From the NCBI RefSeq assembly GCF_018398875.1, contig NZ_JAGWDK010000027.1, positions 1 through 64,000 on the forward strand: 64,000 bases of DNA, read 5' to 3'. This DNA is from Bradyrhizobium sp. sGM-13 (GTDB lineage Bacteria > Pseudomonadota > Alphaproteobacteria > Rhizobiales > Xanthobacteraceae). This document shows positions 48,050 through 56,852 of this stretch, in pieces; positions within the stretch are counted from its first letter, which is position 1, and each line of letters begins with the position of its first letter. Both the position numbers and the translations under genes were made by a program. The notes beneath the pieces were generated by a model that was not told the DNA's origin, did no database searches, and worked only from the letters and a program-made list of their open reading frames with translations.

Positions 48050-49341
48050 TCAGCCGCGTCTTTCAAAACTCCGACGATCAACTGGACGACACGCCGGCGC
48101 AGCCCGAGGAATATATCTCGCCGGCGCCGCGCGTATCGGTACAGGCCTTTTGCGCCAGTGTGGCGATCGCAACCGCGGTGCGCGCGGCGAGCGAAGACCG
48201 TCGTCTCGGCAAGGCGCACCTGTCGGTTCACATGGGCGGCATTGCCGCCGCCATCGACGCCTACCACACGGCGCCGACGCCGAACGTGATCTTGCTGGAG
48301 ACCGAACCCGGCAGCGATATCCTCGAAGGGCTCGATGAACTCGCGACCGTCTGCGACGCGGGAACGCGCGTCGTCGTGATCGGCAGCGCCAACGATGTCA
48401 CGCCCTATCGCGAACTGGTGCGGCGCGGCGTCAGCGACTACGTTACCGGACCGATCGAACCCATCGACGTCGTGCGCGCAATATGCGGCCTGTACGCGGC
48501 CTCCGAGGCCGTGGCCGTCGGCCGCATCGTCGCCGTCGTCGGCGCCAAGGGTGGCGTCGGTGCATCCACCGTCGCGCATAACGTGGCCTGGACGATTGCG
48601 CGCGATCTTGCGCTCGATTCGGTCGTGATCGATCTCGACCTTGCCTTCGGCACCGCCGGCCTCGATTACAATCAGGATCCGGTTCAGGGCATTGCCAATG
48701 CCGTCTTCCAGCAGGAACGGCCGGACTCCGCCTTCATGGAGCGTCTGCTGGCGAAATGCGCCGATCGCCTCAACCTGTTGGCGGCGCCGGCAACCCTGGA
48801 CCAGGTCTACGATTTCGGCGCCGACGCATTCGATGCGATCTTCGATACGATGCGCATGACGACTCCCTGCATCGTGCTCGACGTTCCCCACCAATGGTCG
48901 GCATGGACCAAGCGCACGCTGGTCGGCGCGGACGACATTCTGATCGTCGCCGAGCCTGACCTCGCCAATATGCGCAACGCCAAGAACATGCTGAACGTGC
49001 TGAAGGCGGCACGGCCCAACGACCGCCCGCCGCTTTATTGCCTGAACCAGGTTGGCATGCATAAGCGTCCGGAGATCTCCACGCGCGAATTCGCCAAGGC
49101 AATCGAGAGCCAGCCGATCGCGGCCATTCCGTTCGATTCGAAGATGTTCGGCACCGCCGCCAACAACGGCCAGATGATCGCGCAGATCGCCGCCAAGCAT
49201 CGCACCACCCAGATGTTCCTGCAGATCGCGCAGCGCATGACGGGCCATGCCGTGACCAAGCGGTCGCGGACTTCGTTCCTGGCACCGATCATCAAGAAGC
49301 TGCAGGGCGCGACGGCCCGCAGGGCCGCGAGCAAGGGATAA
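48046..49341 (+). CDS. cpaE: Tad pilus assembly ATPase-like protein CpaE
   Basis: A 431-residue protein. Its N-terminal half resembles a receiver domain without a clear phosphoacceptor (NVILLETEPGSDILEGLDEL, about 80-99). The C-terminal half is a ParA/MinD-type ATPase with deviant Walker A GAKGGVGAST (166-175). In Caulobacter, CpaE positions the pilus machine at the pole. After it the cluster ends on this strand: the TadA/CpaF ATPase that should follow is not in the window. Confidence 0.93.
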   Translation: MISRVFQNSDDQLDDTPAQPEEYISPAPRVSVQAFCASVAIATAVRAASEDRRLGKAHLSVHMGGIAAAIDAYHTAPTPNVILLETEPGSDILEGLDELATVCDAGTRVVVIGSANDVTPYRELVRRGVSDYVTGPIEPIDVVRAICGLYAASEAVAVGRIVAVVGAKGGVGASTVAHNVAWTIARDLALDSVVIDLDLAFGTAGLDYNQDPVQGIANAVFQQERPDSAFMERLLAKCADRLNLLAAPATLDQVYDFGADAFDAIFDTMRMTTPCIVLDVPHQWSAWTKRTLVGADDILIVAEPDLANMRNAKNMLNVLKAARPNDRPPLYCLNQVGMHKRPEISTREFAKAIESQPIAAIPFDSKMFGTAANNGQMIAQIAAKHRTTQMFLQIAQRMTGHAVTKRSRTSFLAPIIKKLQGATARRAASKG

Positions 49342-49393
49342 CGGCGCAGCGGCGTTGGCCGCTGACGCTGATCAGAACAGGTAGAGTGCTAGC

Positions 49394-50221
49394 CTAGTCG
49401 ATGCGTCGGGCGGAGGCGATCGGCATCTTGTCGGCCTCGGCCCGCGCGTTCTCCTTGTCCTTTCGCGCCAGCATCCGCTTCAATTGCGCAATGTTGGCTG
49501 CCGCCTCGGCGGGCGGCAGGTCGGCCTTGACGATCTTTTCTGCCTCGGCAAAACGACCCTGCAGGCCGACCGCCAGTGCAAGATTGGCGCGCACGCGCGG
49601 ATCGGTCCCGGCCAGGCTGTGGGCGCGGCGCAGCGTCTCCTCGGCCCTGGCCAGATCCTTCGAAAGCACGTAGGACAGTCCGAGATTGGACAGCACCGAC
49701 GGATGGTCGGGCACGATTTTCAGCGCGCTCGCATAGTATTGCCGCGCCTCCTCGTATCGGCCGAGTTGATCCAGAGTTGCTCCCTGCGCCGACAGCAGCC
49801 GCCAATCGGGATCGTCGGGGCTGTGGGCGCGGCCGAGCACGTCGAAAGCCTGCTGGAAATTGCCGTTATCCGCCAGCGCGCGGCCGTAGGCTGCGAGCAA
49901 CAGCTTATTGCCCGGATGGGCGATGGAGGCCTGTTCGAGCACCGCAACCGCCTGCGACCGCTGCCCTGTCGCGCGAAGCGCCTTACCATATTTCAGCGCC
50001 GCGTCGGCATCCTTCGGATTGGCGCGATAGCGTTCTTGGTAAAGTTGGATATCGCGGCGCGGATCGGTGGCGTGGTCAGTGTCGGCCTTCTCGCCGATCG
50101 AACCGGTAATGTCTGACAGTCCCGAGGTCTGGCAGCCGCCAAGCCCCAACGCCAGGATCAGGGTCGACGTGCACGCAAGGAGCCGCGTGACGTGGGGCGG
50201 ATGGGACAATTTCTGGAGCAT
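49394..50221 (-). CDS. TPR lipoprotein, TadD-like
   Basis: A 275-residue lipoprotein with lipobox LGLGGC near residues 24-29. At least five tetratricopeptide repeats run from about 60 to 250 (KYGKALRATGQRSQAVAVLE, LDQLGRYEEARQYYASALKI, LSNLGLSYVLSKDLARAEET). TadD proteins have this form and assist Tad pilus assembly. It is convergent with cpaE, so it is not in that operon. The ATG at 50221 lacks a clear ribosome site; 51 codons upstream are open but Arg-rich. Confidence 0.85.
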   Translation of the reverse strand: MLQKLSHPPHVTRLLACTSTLILALGLGGCQTSGLSDITGSIGEKADTDHATDPRRDIQLYQERYRANPKDADAALKYGKALRATGQRSQAVAVLEQASIAHPGNKLLLAAYGRALADNGNFQQAFDVLGRAHSPDDPDWRLLSAQGATLDQLGRYEEARQYYASALKIVPDHPSVLSNLGLSYVLSKDLARAEETLRRAHSLAGTDPRVRANLALAVGLQGRFAEAEKIVKADLPPAEAAANIAQLKRMLARKDKENARAEADKMPIASARRID

Positions 50222-50389
50222 GTAGCGGGACTCACGGCGGCGACTGTCCCAGAAGTGTTCACAGCTTAACCCTAAGTTCCGGTTAAGCTGGGCCGCTTTT
50301 GCGGTAATTGGCGACCTTTGCGGCCGGCTGCCGCCGGGCATGCGCGTGCCGGTCCGCTCCCGGGCCGACCGCACCAGCGGGGCGATGGC

Positions 50390-50635
50390 CTAGTCGAGGA
50401 ATTGCGCGCCGAGTTCGCAACCGATCCGCCAGGCCAGCTTGCACTGACGCGGCCTTCCCTCCGAAAAGATCACCGTGAATTCGGGAGGAATTTCGGGATA
50501 TTCGGCGATGATCTTCACGCCCCCATCCGACATGTCCGTAATCATGCAGTCGCGCGGCAATCCGCCGGTCGCAAACTGTATTTTCGCAAAGTTTCTGCAC
50601 GCACGTCGTTCGCTTCTGCGGCGATTCGCTAACAT
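50390..50635 (-). CDS. PilZ-domain protein (81 aa)
   Basis: A single PilZ domain: Arg-rich RRRSERRACRN at residues 5-15, ITDMSDGGVKI near 32-42 with the DxSxxG motif, and a final strand RIGCELGAQF. PilZ domains bind cyclic di-GMP, and the RxxxR and DxSxxG residues needed for this are present. The ATG at 50635 has AGGG before it; a GTG ten codons earlier is less likely. It sits next to the TPR/pilus genes and could relate to surface attachment. The 221 bases upstream (50666-50886) hold nothing I recognise. Confidence 0.85.
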   Translation of the reverse strand: MLANRRRSERRACRNFAKIQFATGGLPRDCMITDMSDGGVKIIAEYPEIPPEFTVIFSEGRPRQCKLAWRIGCELGAQFLD

Positions 50636-50886
50636 GTCTACCCTGGCCTTGCTGGAGTGATTCACCCGAAGGTGCCCTCAGCTTTACCGAAGAATTGTTG
50701 GAATTGACCTAGCGCAACGGCTCGCAATGTAACTGATACGTTCGAATTCCGTTTACCGAATCCGGAGCCAAGACCTTCGAACCAAGGCCTTCGAGCACCG
50801 GCAAGCCACGATCGAGCAGCGTCCGTGCAATGCAATTTTCGGCAAATTAAAGGGTTGATCGCGACGCGGCGCCGAGCCGCTGACGG

Positions 50887-51225
50887 TCAGCGATCGAACG
50901 TCTTCGAGGCAGTGGCACGGTTCTTCACGATCAGCATGATGTTTCTGATGTAGATGATCGTGGCCAGCGACTGGCCGATGATGATCACGGGCTCGCGCTT
51001 GGCGATGCCGTAGATCAGCGTCATCATGCCGCCTCCCATCGAGAAGAGCCAGAACGCCATCGGCACCACGCTCTGTCCGGCCCGTTCGCTCGATATCCAC
51101 TGCACCAGGAATCGCGCGGTGAACAGCAATTGCGCGATCAGCCCAAACGCCAGCCAGAAATCGAACTTGGCGACGAACACGTCGTAGAGATAGTCGCCGA
51201 GCGCCTGGCCAAATTGAATCAGCAT
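50887..51225 (-). CDS. Lipid-A-disaccharide synthase N-terminal domain protein
   Basis: A 112-residue membrane protein with three hydrophobic segments (about 22-42, 58-78, 84-105). FTARFLVQWISSERAGQSVV is the family motif at about 44-63. It is a free-standing version of the domain found at the front of some LpxB proteins and resembles RgtF-type partners of polyprenyl-phosphate sugar synthases. The ATG overlaps the preceding GT2 stop by one base (TGATG). It is the last gene in the series. Confidence 0.85.
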   Translation of the reverse strand: MLIQFGQALGDYLYDVFVAKFDFWLAFGLIAQLLFTARFLVQWISSERAGQSVVPMAFWLFSMGGGMMTLIYGIAKREPVIIIGQSLATIIYIRNIMLIVKNRATASKTFDR

Positions 51226-51968
51226 CAGCGAACCTCGATCGCAACGGGCGTCGACTTCTTGCGCCGGATCAGCCACCACACGCCGGCGAGATCCATGATC
51301 CCGATCCACAACCGGTCAAAGAAGCCGTAATTGGACACGCCGGATTGGCGCGGGCGGTCGATCACGTCGACGTAAGCGATGTCGAAACCTTCGCGGCGCA
51401 CCAGCGCCGGCAGGAACCGATGCAGCCCGTCGAAATAGGGCATCGACAGGAACACTTCGCGCGGGAACGCCTTGAGCCCGCAACCGGTATCGCGGGTACC
51501 GTCGCGCAGGATCGCGTTGCGCACGCCGTTGGCGATCCGCGACTGCAGTTTCTTGAAGCCGGTGTCCTTGCGCCCGACGCGTTGGCCTGCCGCGAGGCCG
51601 ACGCGACCGTCGCCTTTTTCGACGGCCGCGATCAGGTCCGGCAGGAACGCCGGATTGTTCTGTCCGTCGCCGTCGAGCGTCGCCACGATGGCGCCGCGCG
51701 CGGCCCGCACGCCGCTGCGCACCGCTGCCGATTGCCCGGACGAGGCGGCGTGCTTCAGTTGCCGAAGCTGCGGATATTGTTTCATCATCGCCGCCAGCCG
51801 CTCGGCGGTCGCATCCGTCGAACCATCGTTGACGTAGATGATCTCGTAGGCCCAGCGGGTGCCGAGCGCGCTGACCATTTCCGCCATCAGCGGCACGACG
51901 TTGTCCGCCTCGTTGCGTACCGGTACGACGATTGAAACGGCGACCGCATCTCTGTCGGCAGGTATCAA
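51225..51968 (-). CDS. GT2 polyprenyl-phosphate glycosyltransferase (ArnC/DPM1-like)
   Basis: A 247-residue family-2 enzyme. VSIVVPVRNEADNVVPLMAE (11-30), YVNDGSTDAT (45-54), the DxD-type LDGDGQN near 97 and DTGCGLKAFPREVF near 160 are all present. A single late hydrophobic segment (GIMDLAGVWWLI) would hold it to the membrane. Such enzymes put a sugar on a lipid phosphate carrier. With its neighbours it probably makes the donor for lipid A or LPS decoration (RgtE-like). Confidence 0.9.
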   Translation of the reverse strand: MIPADRDAVAVSIVVPVRNEADNVVPLMAEMVSALGTRWAYEIIYVNDGSTDATAERLAAMMKQYPQLRQLKHAASSGQSAAVRSGVRAARGAIVATLDGDGQNNPAFLPDLIAAVEKGDGRVGLAAGQRVGRKDTGFKKLQSRIANGVRNAILRDGTRDTGCGLKAFPREVFLSMPYFDGLHRFLPALVRREGFDIAYVDVIDRPRQSGVSNYGFFDRLWIGIMDLAGVWWLIRRKKSTPVAIEVR

Positions 51969-52039
51969 ATCGGCACTCGTCTGGTTGGTTTGGAAGGACC
52001 CGGAACCGGGCGTATCGGGCCGTCTGGCGGCGTCCGCTT

Positions 52040-52885
52040 TTATGGGGCGAAAGCGCCCCGGGCAACCCTTTTGAGGCGCCCGGACGAGGGCCCGGCAAGG
52101 GACACGATGCTGCCGTCGCGCTGGATCGCAAATCCGAGCCGGCGGGCCGCAAACCAGTATCGCACGAACATTGCACCGACGATGCCGATCAGTGCCCCGG
52201 CAACCACGTCACTCGGATGGTGGGCGACCAGCACCAGACGGGTCGCCGCAATGATGAGGGCATAGACGGCCATCGCAAAGCGAGCCTTCGGCCAGATGAC
52301 GGACACGGCGAAAGCGAGTGCAAAGGCGGTCGTGGCATGGCCGGAAGGAAAGCTGTAGTAGGCCGGGTTGCCCGCGAAGTGCGAGAAGTGGAAGGCATTG
52401 GCCTCGCCGCCGACAAATGGCCGACCGCGACCGATGCTGTATTTCAGCACCTCGGTGACCACACTGGACACGGCGACGGCGCAGAAGATGAACTGCAGCC
52501 GTGTTCCGAGACCGAGCAGCAGTGACCGTCTGATGCCATGCAAGGCCGGTGCGGCGATCGCGACCGCGATCAGCAATCCTCCCAGCCCCGCCAACACATA
52601 TTCGTCCTTGCCGAAATCGGTGAGAATGCGGACCCACCACAGCGAGGGCGTACCGCGCTTTGGCATCTGGGTGATTTCCCATGCGTCGATCGCAAACATC
52701 AGCACCACGATCGCCGCGCCGAGACCTGCCGAGATCCACAAGGCGTGACGCGCCGCGCGGCGAGCCGCTTCGGCTCGCCGCGAATGCGACGGCGACCGTA
52801 CGAGCTGCGCCAATGACAGCCACGTCAGCGTGGAGAAACGCGCGAGATAGTTTTTGGAATCGTCGACAGAAGGGCTCGCAGCCAT
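52040..52885 (-). CDS. PAP2-family membrane phosphatase
   Basis: A 281-residue membrane protein with about six hydrophobic segments. All three PAP2 motifs are visible: KYSIGRGRP, FPSGHATTAFALA and RLVLVAHHPSD. Members include lipid A phosphatases LpxE/LpxF, undecaprenyl-pyrophosphatases and phosphatidate phosphatases. Its place between a lipid-carrier sugar synthase and an ArnT-like transferase favours lipid A dephosphorylation. The start lies 1 base after the GT39 stop. Confidence 0.9.
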   Translation of the reverse strand: MAASPSVDDSKNYLARFSTLTWLSLAQLVRSPSHSRRAEAARRAARHALWISAGLGAAIVVLMFAIDAWEITQMPKRGTPSLWWVRILTDFGKDEYVLAGLGGLLIAVAIAAPALHGIRRSLLLGLGTRLQFIFCAVAVSSVVTEVLKYSIGRGRPFVGGEANAFHFSHFAGNPAYYSFPSGHATTAFALAFAVSVIWPKARFAMAVYALIIAATRLVLVAHHPSDVVAGALIGIVGAMFVRYWFAARRLGFAIQRDGSIVSLAGPSSGRLKRVARGAFAP

Positions 52886-52886
52886 C

Positions 52887-54629
52887 TTACTCCGTGCCTT
52901 CCGAGCGAAAGATGGCGATCGAGATCGCCTTGCCCTGCGAGATGTTATAGCCCTCGATCCGCGTCGCCACGTTGTAGCGCAGCCCGATCGCTTCGGCGCG
53001 CTGGACGAAGGCGCGTTCGGTGCGCGATTCCACCAGCGCGAAGCGGCAACTGCCCTGCCCGAGGAAATCGGCCGCGCCGGATCCGTCGGTGAGCAGCGTA
53101 CCGGTACCGGTCATGAAGACGAGGCTCGGCTCGTGGAAGCCCGCGGCTGCCGCCTTCGGCCCGACGCAGACCACGTTGCGAAGGGCGCGCGCAATCTCGG
53201 CGCTTGGAAACATGGCGGTCAGCGATGGCATGACGATGCCGTAGATTCCGACCGCCAGAAACATCGCCGCGACAATGGCATTCAGCAGCGAGCGCTCGGC
53301 GCGGCTGTCCTCGAACATCCACCACGCGATCAGGCCGAAGATCATCGCTGCCGCCAGGAAGGGCCAGGCCGGAAATGCCGGGTAGTGCGTCAGCTTGATG
53401 GCGCCGATGACGGCGATCACGGATGCCCCGGCCGGAATGACAAACCACCAGGCCGCGCCGCGCATCAGCCAGGACCGCGACAGCACGCGGCGCTCCAGCG
53501 CGCCGGCGGTGAGGATCGCAATCGCCGGATAGAGCGGCAGCACGTAATGCGGCAGCTTGGTCAGCACCAGTTCGAACACGATCCATGACGGAACCAGCCA
53601 CGCCAACAGATATTGCGCGCCGGGCTCCCGCCGCGCGCGCCATACCGCTGGAGCCGCCATTCCCGCCAGCGCCGCGCCCGGCCAGAACGTGACCCAGAAC
53701 AGCAGCAGATAGAGGCCGGGCGGCGCGCCATGGGATTCCTGCGCGCCGAGCTTGCTCAGCATGTCGCCGCCGAGCGAATTGGAGAAAAAGGCCTCGCCCG
53801 CGCGCCAGAAGATCGCAACGAACCAGGGCAGCACCAGCACCAGCGTCCACATCAGCCCCCAGACCGGGCGCAGCCGCCAAAGCCATGCCGCCGAGCGATC
53901 GAGGATCGCGAGCGCCAGGATGGTCAAGCCGACGAACATCAGGATCAGCGGTCCCTTGAGCAGGATGCCGCCGGCCAGCGCCGTCCAGAAGATCGCCGGC
54001 GGGGCCCAGGGCGGACGCGCCGGATCCTCGCCCCGCTGCCAGGACAGATACACCCGCGCCATTGCCCCCATCGCGGCGACAACGGTCAACAGCAGCATCG
54101 CGTCGGTTTTGGCTAGCCTTGCTTCGGCGCCGAGCAGGACGGAACTGCACATCATCAGTGCTGCCAGCGCGGCCCCGCGCCGCGTGACAAAGGCGAGCGC
54201 CGCCCAGTAGGTCAGGAGAACCGCGCCGATGGCCCCGATCAGGGAGGGAATCCGGTAAAGCCAGATGCGCAACTGCGCGCGCGGCAGGCCGATCGATGAG
54301 GCGGTTTCGACCACGGCGGCCTGTAGCCAGTAGATGCCGACCGGCTTCTTGTAGCGGACGTCGTCCTGGAAGCGGATGTCGACGAAATCGCCGCTCTCGA
54401 CCATCTGCTTGGTCGCCTGCGCAAAGCGCGCCTCGTCGCGGTCGATCGGCGGAATGTTGAAGAATCCGGGCAGGAAAAGCACGATACCGCAGAGCACCAG
54501 AAACGCGATCGCGCGAAAATGGTTCGCGGTGGCATAGTCGAACACAACGGCCAGCCTGCGACCGGAATGTGCAGGTTTTACAGGCTGTTGGCCCGATCCG
54601 AAGCGTGGGGGGTGCAAGGTTTCCACCAT
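52887..54629 (-). CDS. ArnT-like GT39-family glycosyltransferase
   Basis: A 580-residue inner-membrane enzyme with about 12 hydrophobic segments. The catalytic loop IPPIDRDEARFAQATKQM at about 59-76 is the ArnT/PMT signature with paired acidic residues. WYWQ-like region VGIYWLQAAVVE follows. Such enzymes transfer a sugar from a lipid carrier to lipid A or similar targets on the periplasmic face. It heads a series with PAP2, GT2 and the LpxB-N-like gene. No ribosome site was seen before the ATG. Confidence 0.9.
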   Translation of the reverse strand: MVETLHPPRFGSGQQPVKPAHSGRRLAVVFDYATANHFRAIAFLVLCGIVLFLPGFFNIPPIDRDEARFAQATKQMVESGDFVDIRFQDDVRYKKPVGIYWLQAAVVETASSIGLPRAQLRIWLYRIPSLIGAIGAVLLTYWAALAFVTRRGAALAALMMCSSVLLGAEARLAKTDAMLLLTVVAAMGAMARVYLSWQRGEDPARPPWAPPAIFWTALAGGILLKGPLILMFVGLTILALAILDRSAAWLWRLRPVWGLMWTLVLVLPWFVAIFWRAGEAFFSNSLGGDMLSKLGAQESHGAPPGLYLLLFWVTFWPGAALAGMAAPAVWRARREPGAQYLLAWLVPSWIVFELVLTKLPHYVLPLYPAIAILTAGALERRVLSRSWLMRGAAWWFVIPAGASVIAVIGAIKLTHYPAFPAWPFLAAAMIFGLIAWWMFEDSRAERSLLNAIVAAMFLAVGIYGIVMPSLTAMFPSAEIARALRNVVCVGPKAAAAGFHEPSLVFMTGTGTLLTDGSGAADFLGQGSCRFALVESRTERAFVQRAEAIGLRYNVATRIEGYNISQGKAISIAIFRSEGTE

Positions 54630-54707
54630 GCTGTTCGCATACGATGAAACCGCAGTGCAAACAACACCGCAAGTCCCCCTAAGTCGTGGTCAACAGAGCG
54701 TTTTTCC

Positions 54708-56852
54708 TTACTGTACCCGGATGACCACGGTATCGGCGGCGCCGGTCGCATCGATCACGGTCAGCCGGGCAAAGCCCGGTCCGGGCGGATCGACCAGGTG
54801 CTGGCGACGGCTGTCGATCTCGCCGACTGAAGCGCCGTTTATCATGATGGTCAGCGGCAGCATGCCGCCGGCGACCTTGACCGGCATCGCGGCGGCCTGC
54901 CCATCGCTTGAACGGTCGACATCGATGCGCGAACCGTTCAGGGGAAACTGGATGCGCGGCGCAGAATCGCTGCCAGTCCGGATCAGTTCGCCGACCGGAC
55001 GGAACCGCCGCAACGGCAATGGCAGCTTGGCGTTGCTGGCGATCAGCGCGCCCTTCGGCGGCTTCGGCAGCGCCGCCGGGATCTTTCCGGTGCGCGCAAA
55101 GGCGTCGAACAGGATCGGCGCGGCGGCGGTGCGGCCGACCAGGCCCGGCACCGGCGCGCCGTCGGGGCGCCCGACCCACACGCCGATCGTGATGCGGCCA
55201 TCGAAACCGACCGACCACGCGTCGCGATAGCCGTAGCTGGTGCCGGTCTTGAACGCGATTTTATTGTGCACGCCGTTTTCCGGCGGCGGCGTGCCGAGCA
55301 ATACATTCCCGACGTGCCACGCGGCAGCCTGGTCCATCAGCCGCAGCGGTTCGCGATCATCCTTCGCCAGCACGATCTCGCGCAGCGGCCGCGCCGCGCC
55401 CAGCCGCGCTAGCCCGGCGTAGAGCTGAGCCAGGTCCTGCAAGGTAACGCCGACGCCGCCAAGGCCCATCGCAAGGCCCGGCGCTTCGTCCTTCGGCAGC
55501 ACGAGATTGCCGCCGGCCTGTTTCAGCCGCGACGACAGCCGGTTGGAGCCGACGCGGTCGAGCAGCGCGATCGCCGGCACGTTCAGCGAGAGTTGCAACG
55601 CCTTACGCACCGGCACGGTGCCCTGGAACATCATGTCGAAATTTTCTGGCGCATAGGAGCCGAAGCGGATCGGGCGGTCGTCGATCAGGCTTTCGGGGTG
55701 CACAAAGCCATCCTCGAACGCGAGCCCGTAGATGAACGGTTTTAGCGTCGATCCGGGCGAGCGCACGGCGCGGGTAATGTCGACCTGTCCGGCGCGGCGC
55801 TCGTCGAAATAATCCGCCGAGCCCACACGCGCCAGCACGTCGCCGGTTTCGTTGTCGACCGCGATGATGGCGACGGAAATATTCGGCCCCTGCACCACGG
55901 CACGGTCGCGTGCCAAGGCCTCCAGCGTTTTCTGCAAGCCGGAATCCAGTGTGAGCTTGATCACCGGCGTATCTTTCACCGTCGCCATCGCGGCATCGGA
56001 GGAATGCGGCGCCAGGATCGGCATCGGCTTGCGCAGCCGCGGCACCGCCGCCGCCTTGGCCTGCGCCGCGTCCTCTTGCGACACCACGCCGTCCTCGACC
56101 ATCCGTGCCAGCACGCGGTCGCGCGCGGTGTGGGCGGCTTCCGGATGACGGTCGAGCCGGCGGCGTTCCGGCGATTGCGGCAGCGCGACCAGCAATGCGG
56201 CTTCAGCGAGTGAAAGCCGCTTCGGCTCCTTGCCGAAATAGGCAATGGATGCGGCGCGGATGCCTTCGAGATTGCCGCCGAACGGCGCCAGCGCCAGATA
56301 GAGATCGAGGATTTCGTCCTTGCTCAGTTGCCGCTCGAGCTGGACCGCGCGCACCATCTGGCGCAGCTTTGCGTAGACCGAGCGCTCGCGCCGCGGCTCC
56401 ATCAGCCGCGCGAGCTGCATCGTAATCGTCGAGCCGCCGGAGACGATATGGCCGCGCATTACAAGCTGCAGCGCGGCCCGCCCTAGCGCCAGCGGATCGA
56501 CGCCGCCATGTGACCAGAACCGGCGGTCTTCATACGCGAGTAGCACCCTGAGATATCCGGGATCGACCGCGGTCTTTGCGTCCACCGGCAACCGCCAACG
56601 TCCGTCGGCCATCGCATAGGCGCGCAGCAGCTTGCCGTTGCGATCGACGATGGTGGTGGAGACTTTGCGCGCCTCTTCCAGCGGCAACGGACCCAGCGAG
56701 TAGACCCAACCGGCAAAGGCGGTCGTGACGACAACGAGGATAAAGGCCAGCGTTACGGCAATCCGGAAAAAGCGGCGAGGTCCAATACCACCGTCATGGC
56801 CGGGCTTGCCCGGGCATGATGATTGAGATTGTGGTGACACTGCGTCGCTCAT
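54708..56852 (-). CDS. pbpC: Penicillin-binding protein 1C
   Basis: A 714-residue bifunctional peptidoglycan enzyme. Membrane anchor at about 30-50; transglycosylase domain with Glu108 (YEDRRFWSHGGVD) and GGSTITMQLARL (139-150). The transpeptidase domain carries SxxK at Ser368-Lys371 (SPGSTLKPF), SLN at 422-424 and KTGT at 535-538. A PBP1C C-terminal domain closes the protein. It overlaps the alpha-2-macroglobulin gene by 4 bases (ATGA), the classic yfhM-pbpC pair. The N-terminal residues 11-22 (SSCPGKPGHDGG) are encoded by a dispersed repeat. Confidence 0.95.
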   Translation of the reverse strand: MSDAVSPQSQSSCPGKPGHDGGIGPRRFFRIAVTLAFILVVVTTAFAGWVYSLGPLPLEEARKVSTTIVDRNGKLLRAYAMADGRWRLPVDAKTAVDPGYLRVLLAYEDRRFWSHGGVDPLALGRAALQLVMRGHIVSGGSTITMQLARLMEPRRERSVYAKLRQMVRAVQLERQLSKDEILDLYLALAPFGGNLEGIRAASIAYFGKEPKRLSLAEAALLVALPQSPERRRLDRHPEAAHTARDRVLARMVEDGVVSQEDAAQAKAAAVPRLRKPMPILAPHSSDAAMATVKDTPVIKLTLDSGLQKTLEALARDRAVVQGPNISVAIIAVDNETGDVLARVGSADYFDERRAGQVDITRAVRSPGSTLKPFIYGLAFEDGFVHPESLIDDRPIRFGSYAPENFDMMFQGTVPVRKALQLSLNVPAIALLDRVGSNRLSSRLKQAGGNLVLPKDEAPGLAMGLGGVGVTLQDLAQLYAGLARLGAARPLREIVLAKDDREPLRLMDQAAAWHVGNVLLGTPPPENGVHNKIAFKTGTSYGYRDAWSVGFDGRITIGVWVGRPDGAPVPGLVGRTAAAPILFDAFARTGKIPAALPKPPKGALIASNAKLPLPLRRFRPVGELIRTGSDSAPRIQFPLNGSRIDVDRSSDGQAAAMPVKVAGGMLPLTIMINGASVGEIDSRRQHLVDPPGPGFARLTVIDATGAADTVVIRVQ
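56791..56821. repeat. Palindromic repeat inside the pbpC coding start
   Basis: CATGGCCGGGC-TT-GCCCGGGCATG is a near-perfect palindrome of the kind usually found between genes in Bradyrhizobium. Here it lies in frame in the first 22 codons of pbpC and codes for CPGKPGHDGG. Confidence 0.7.
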
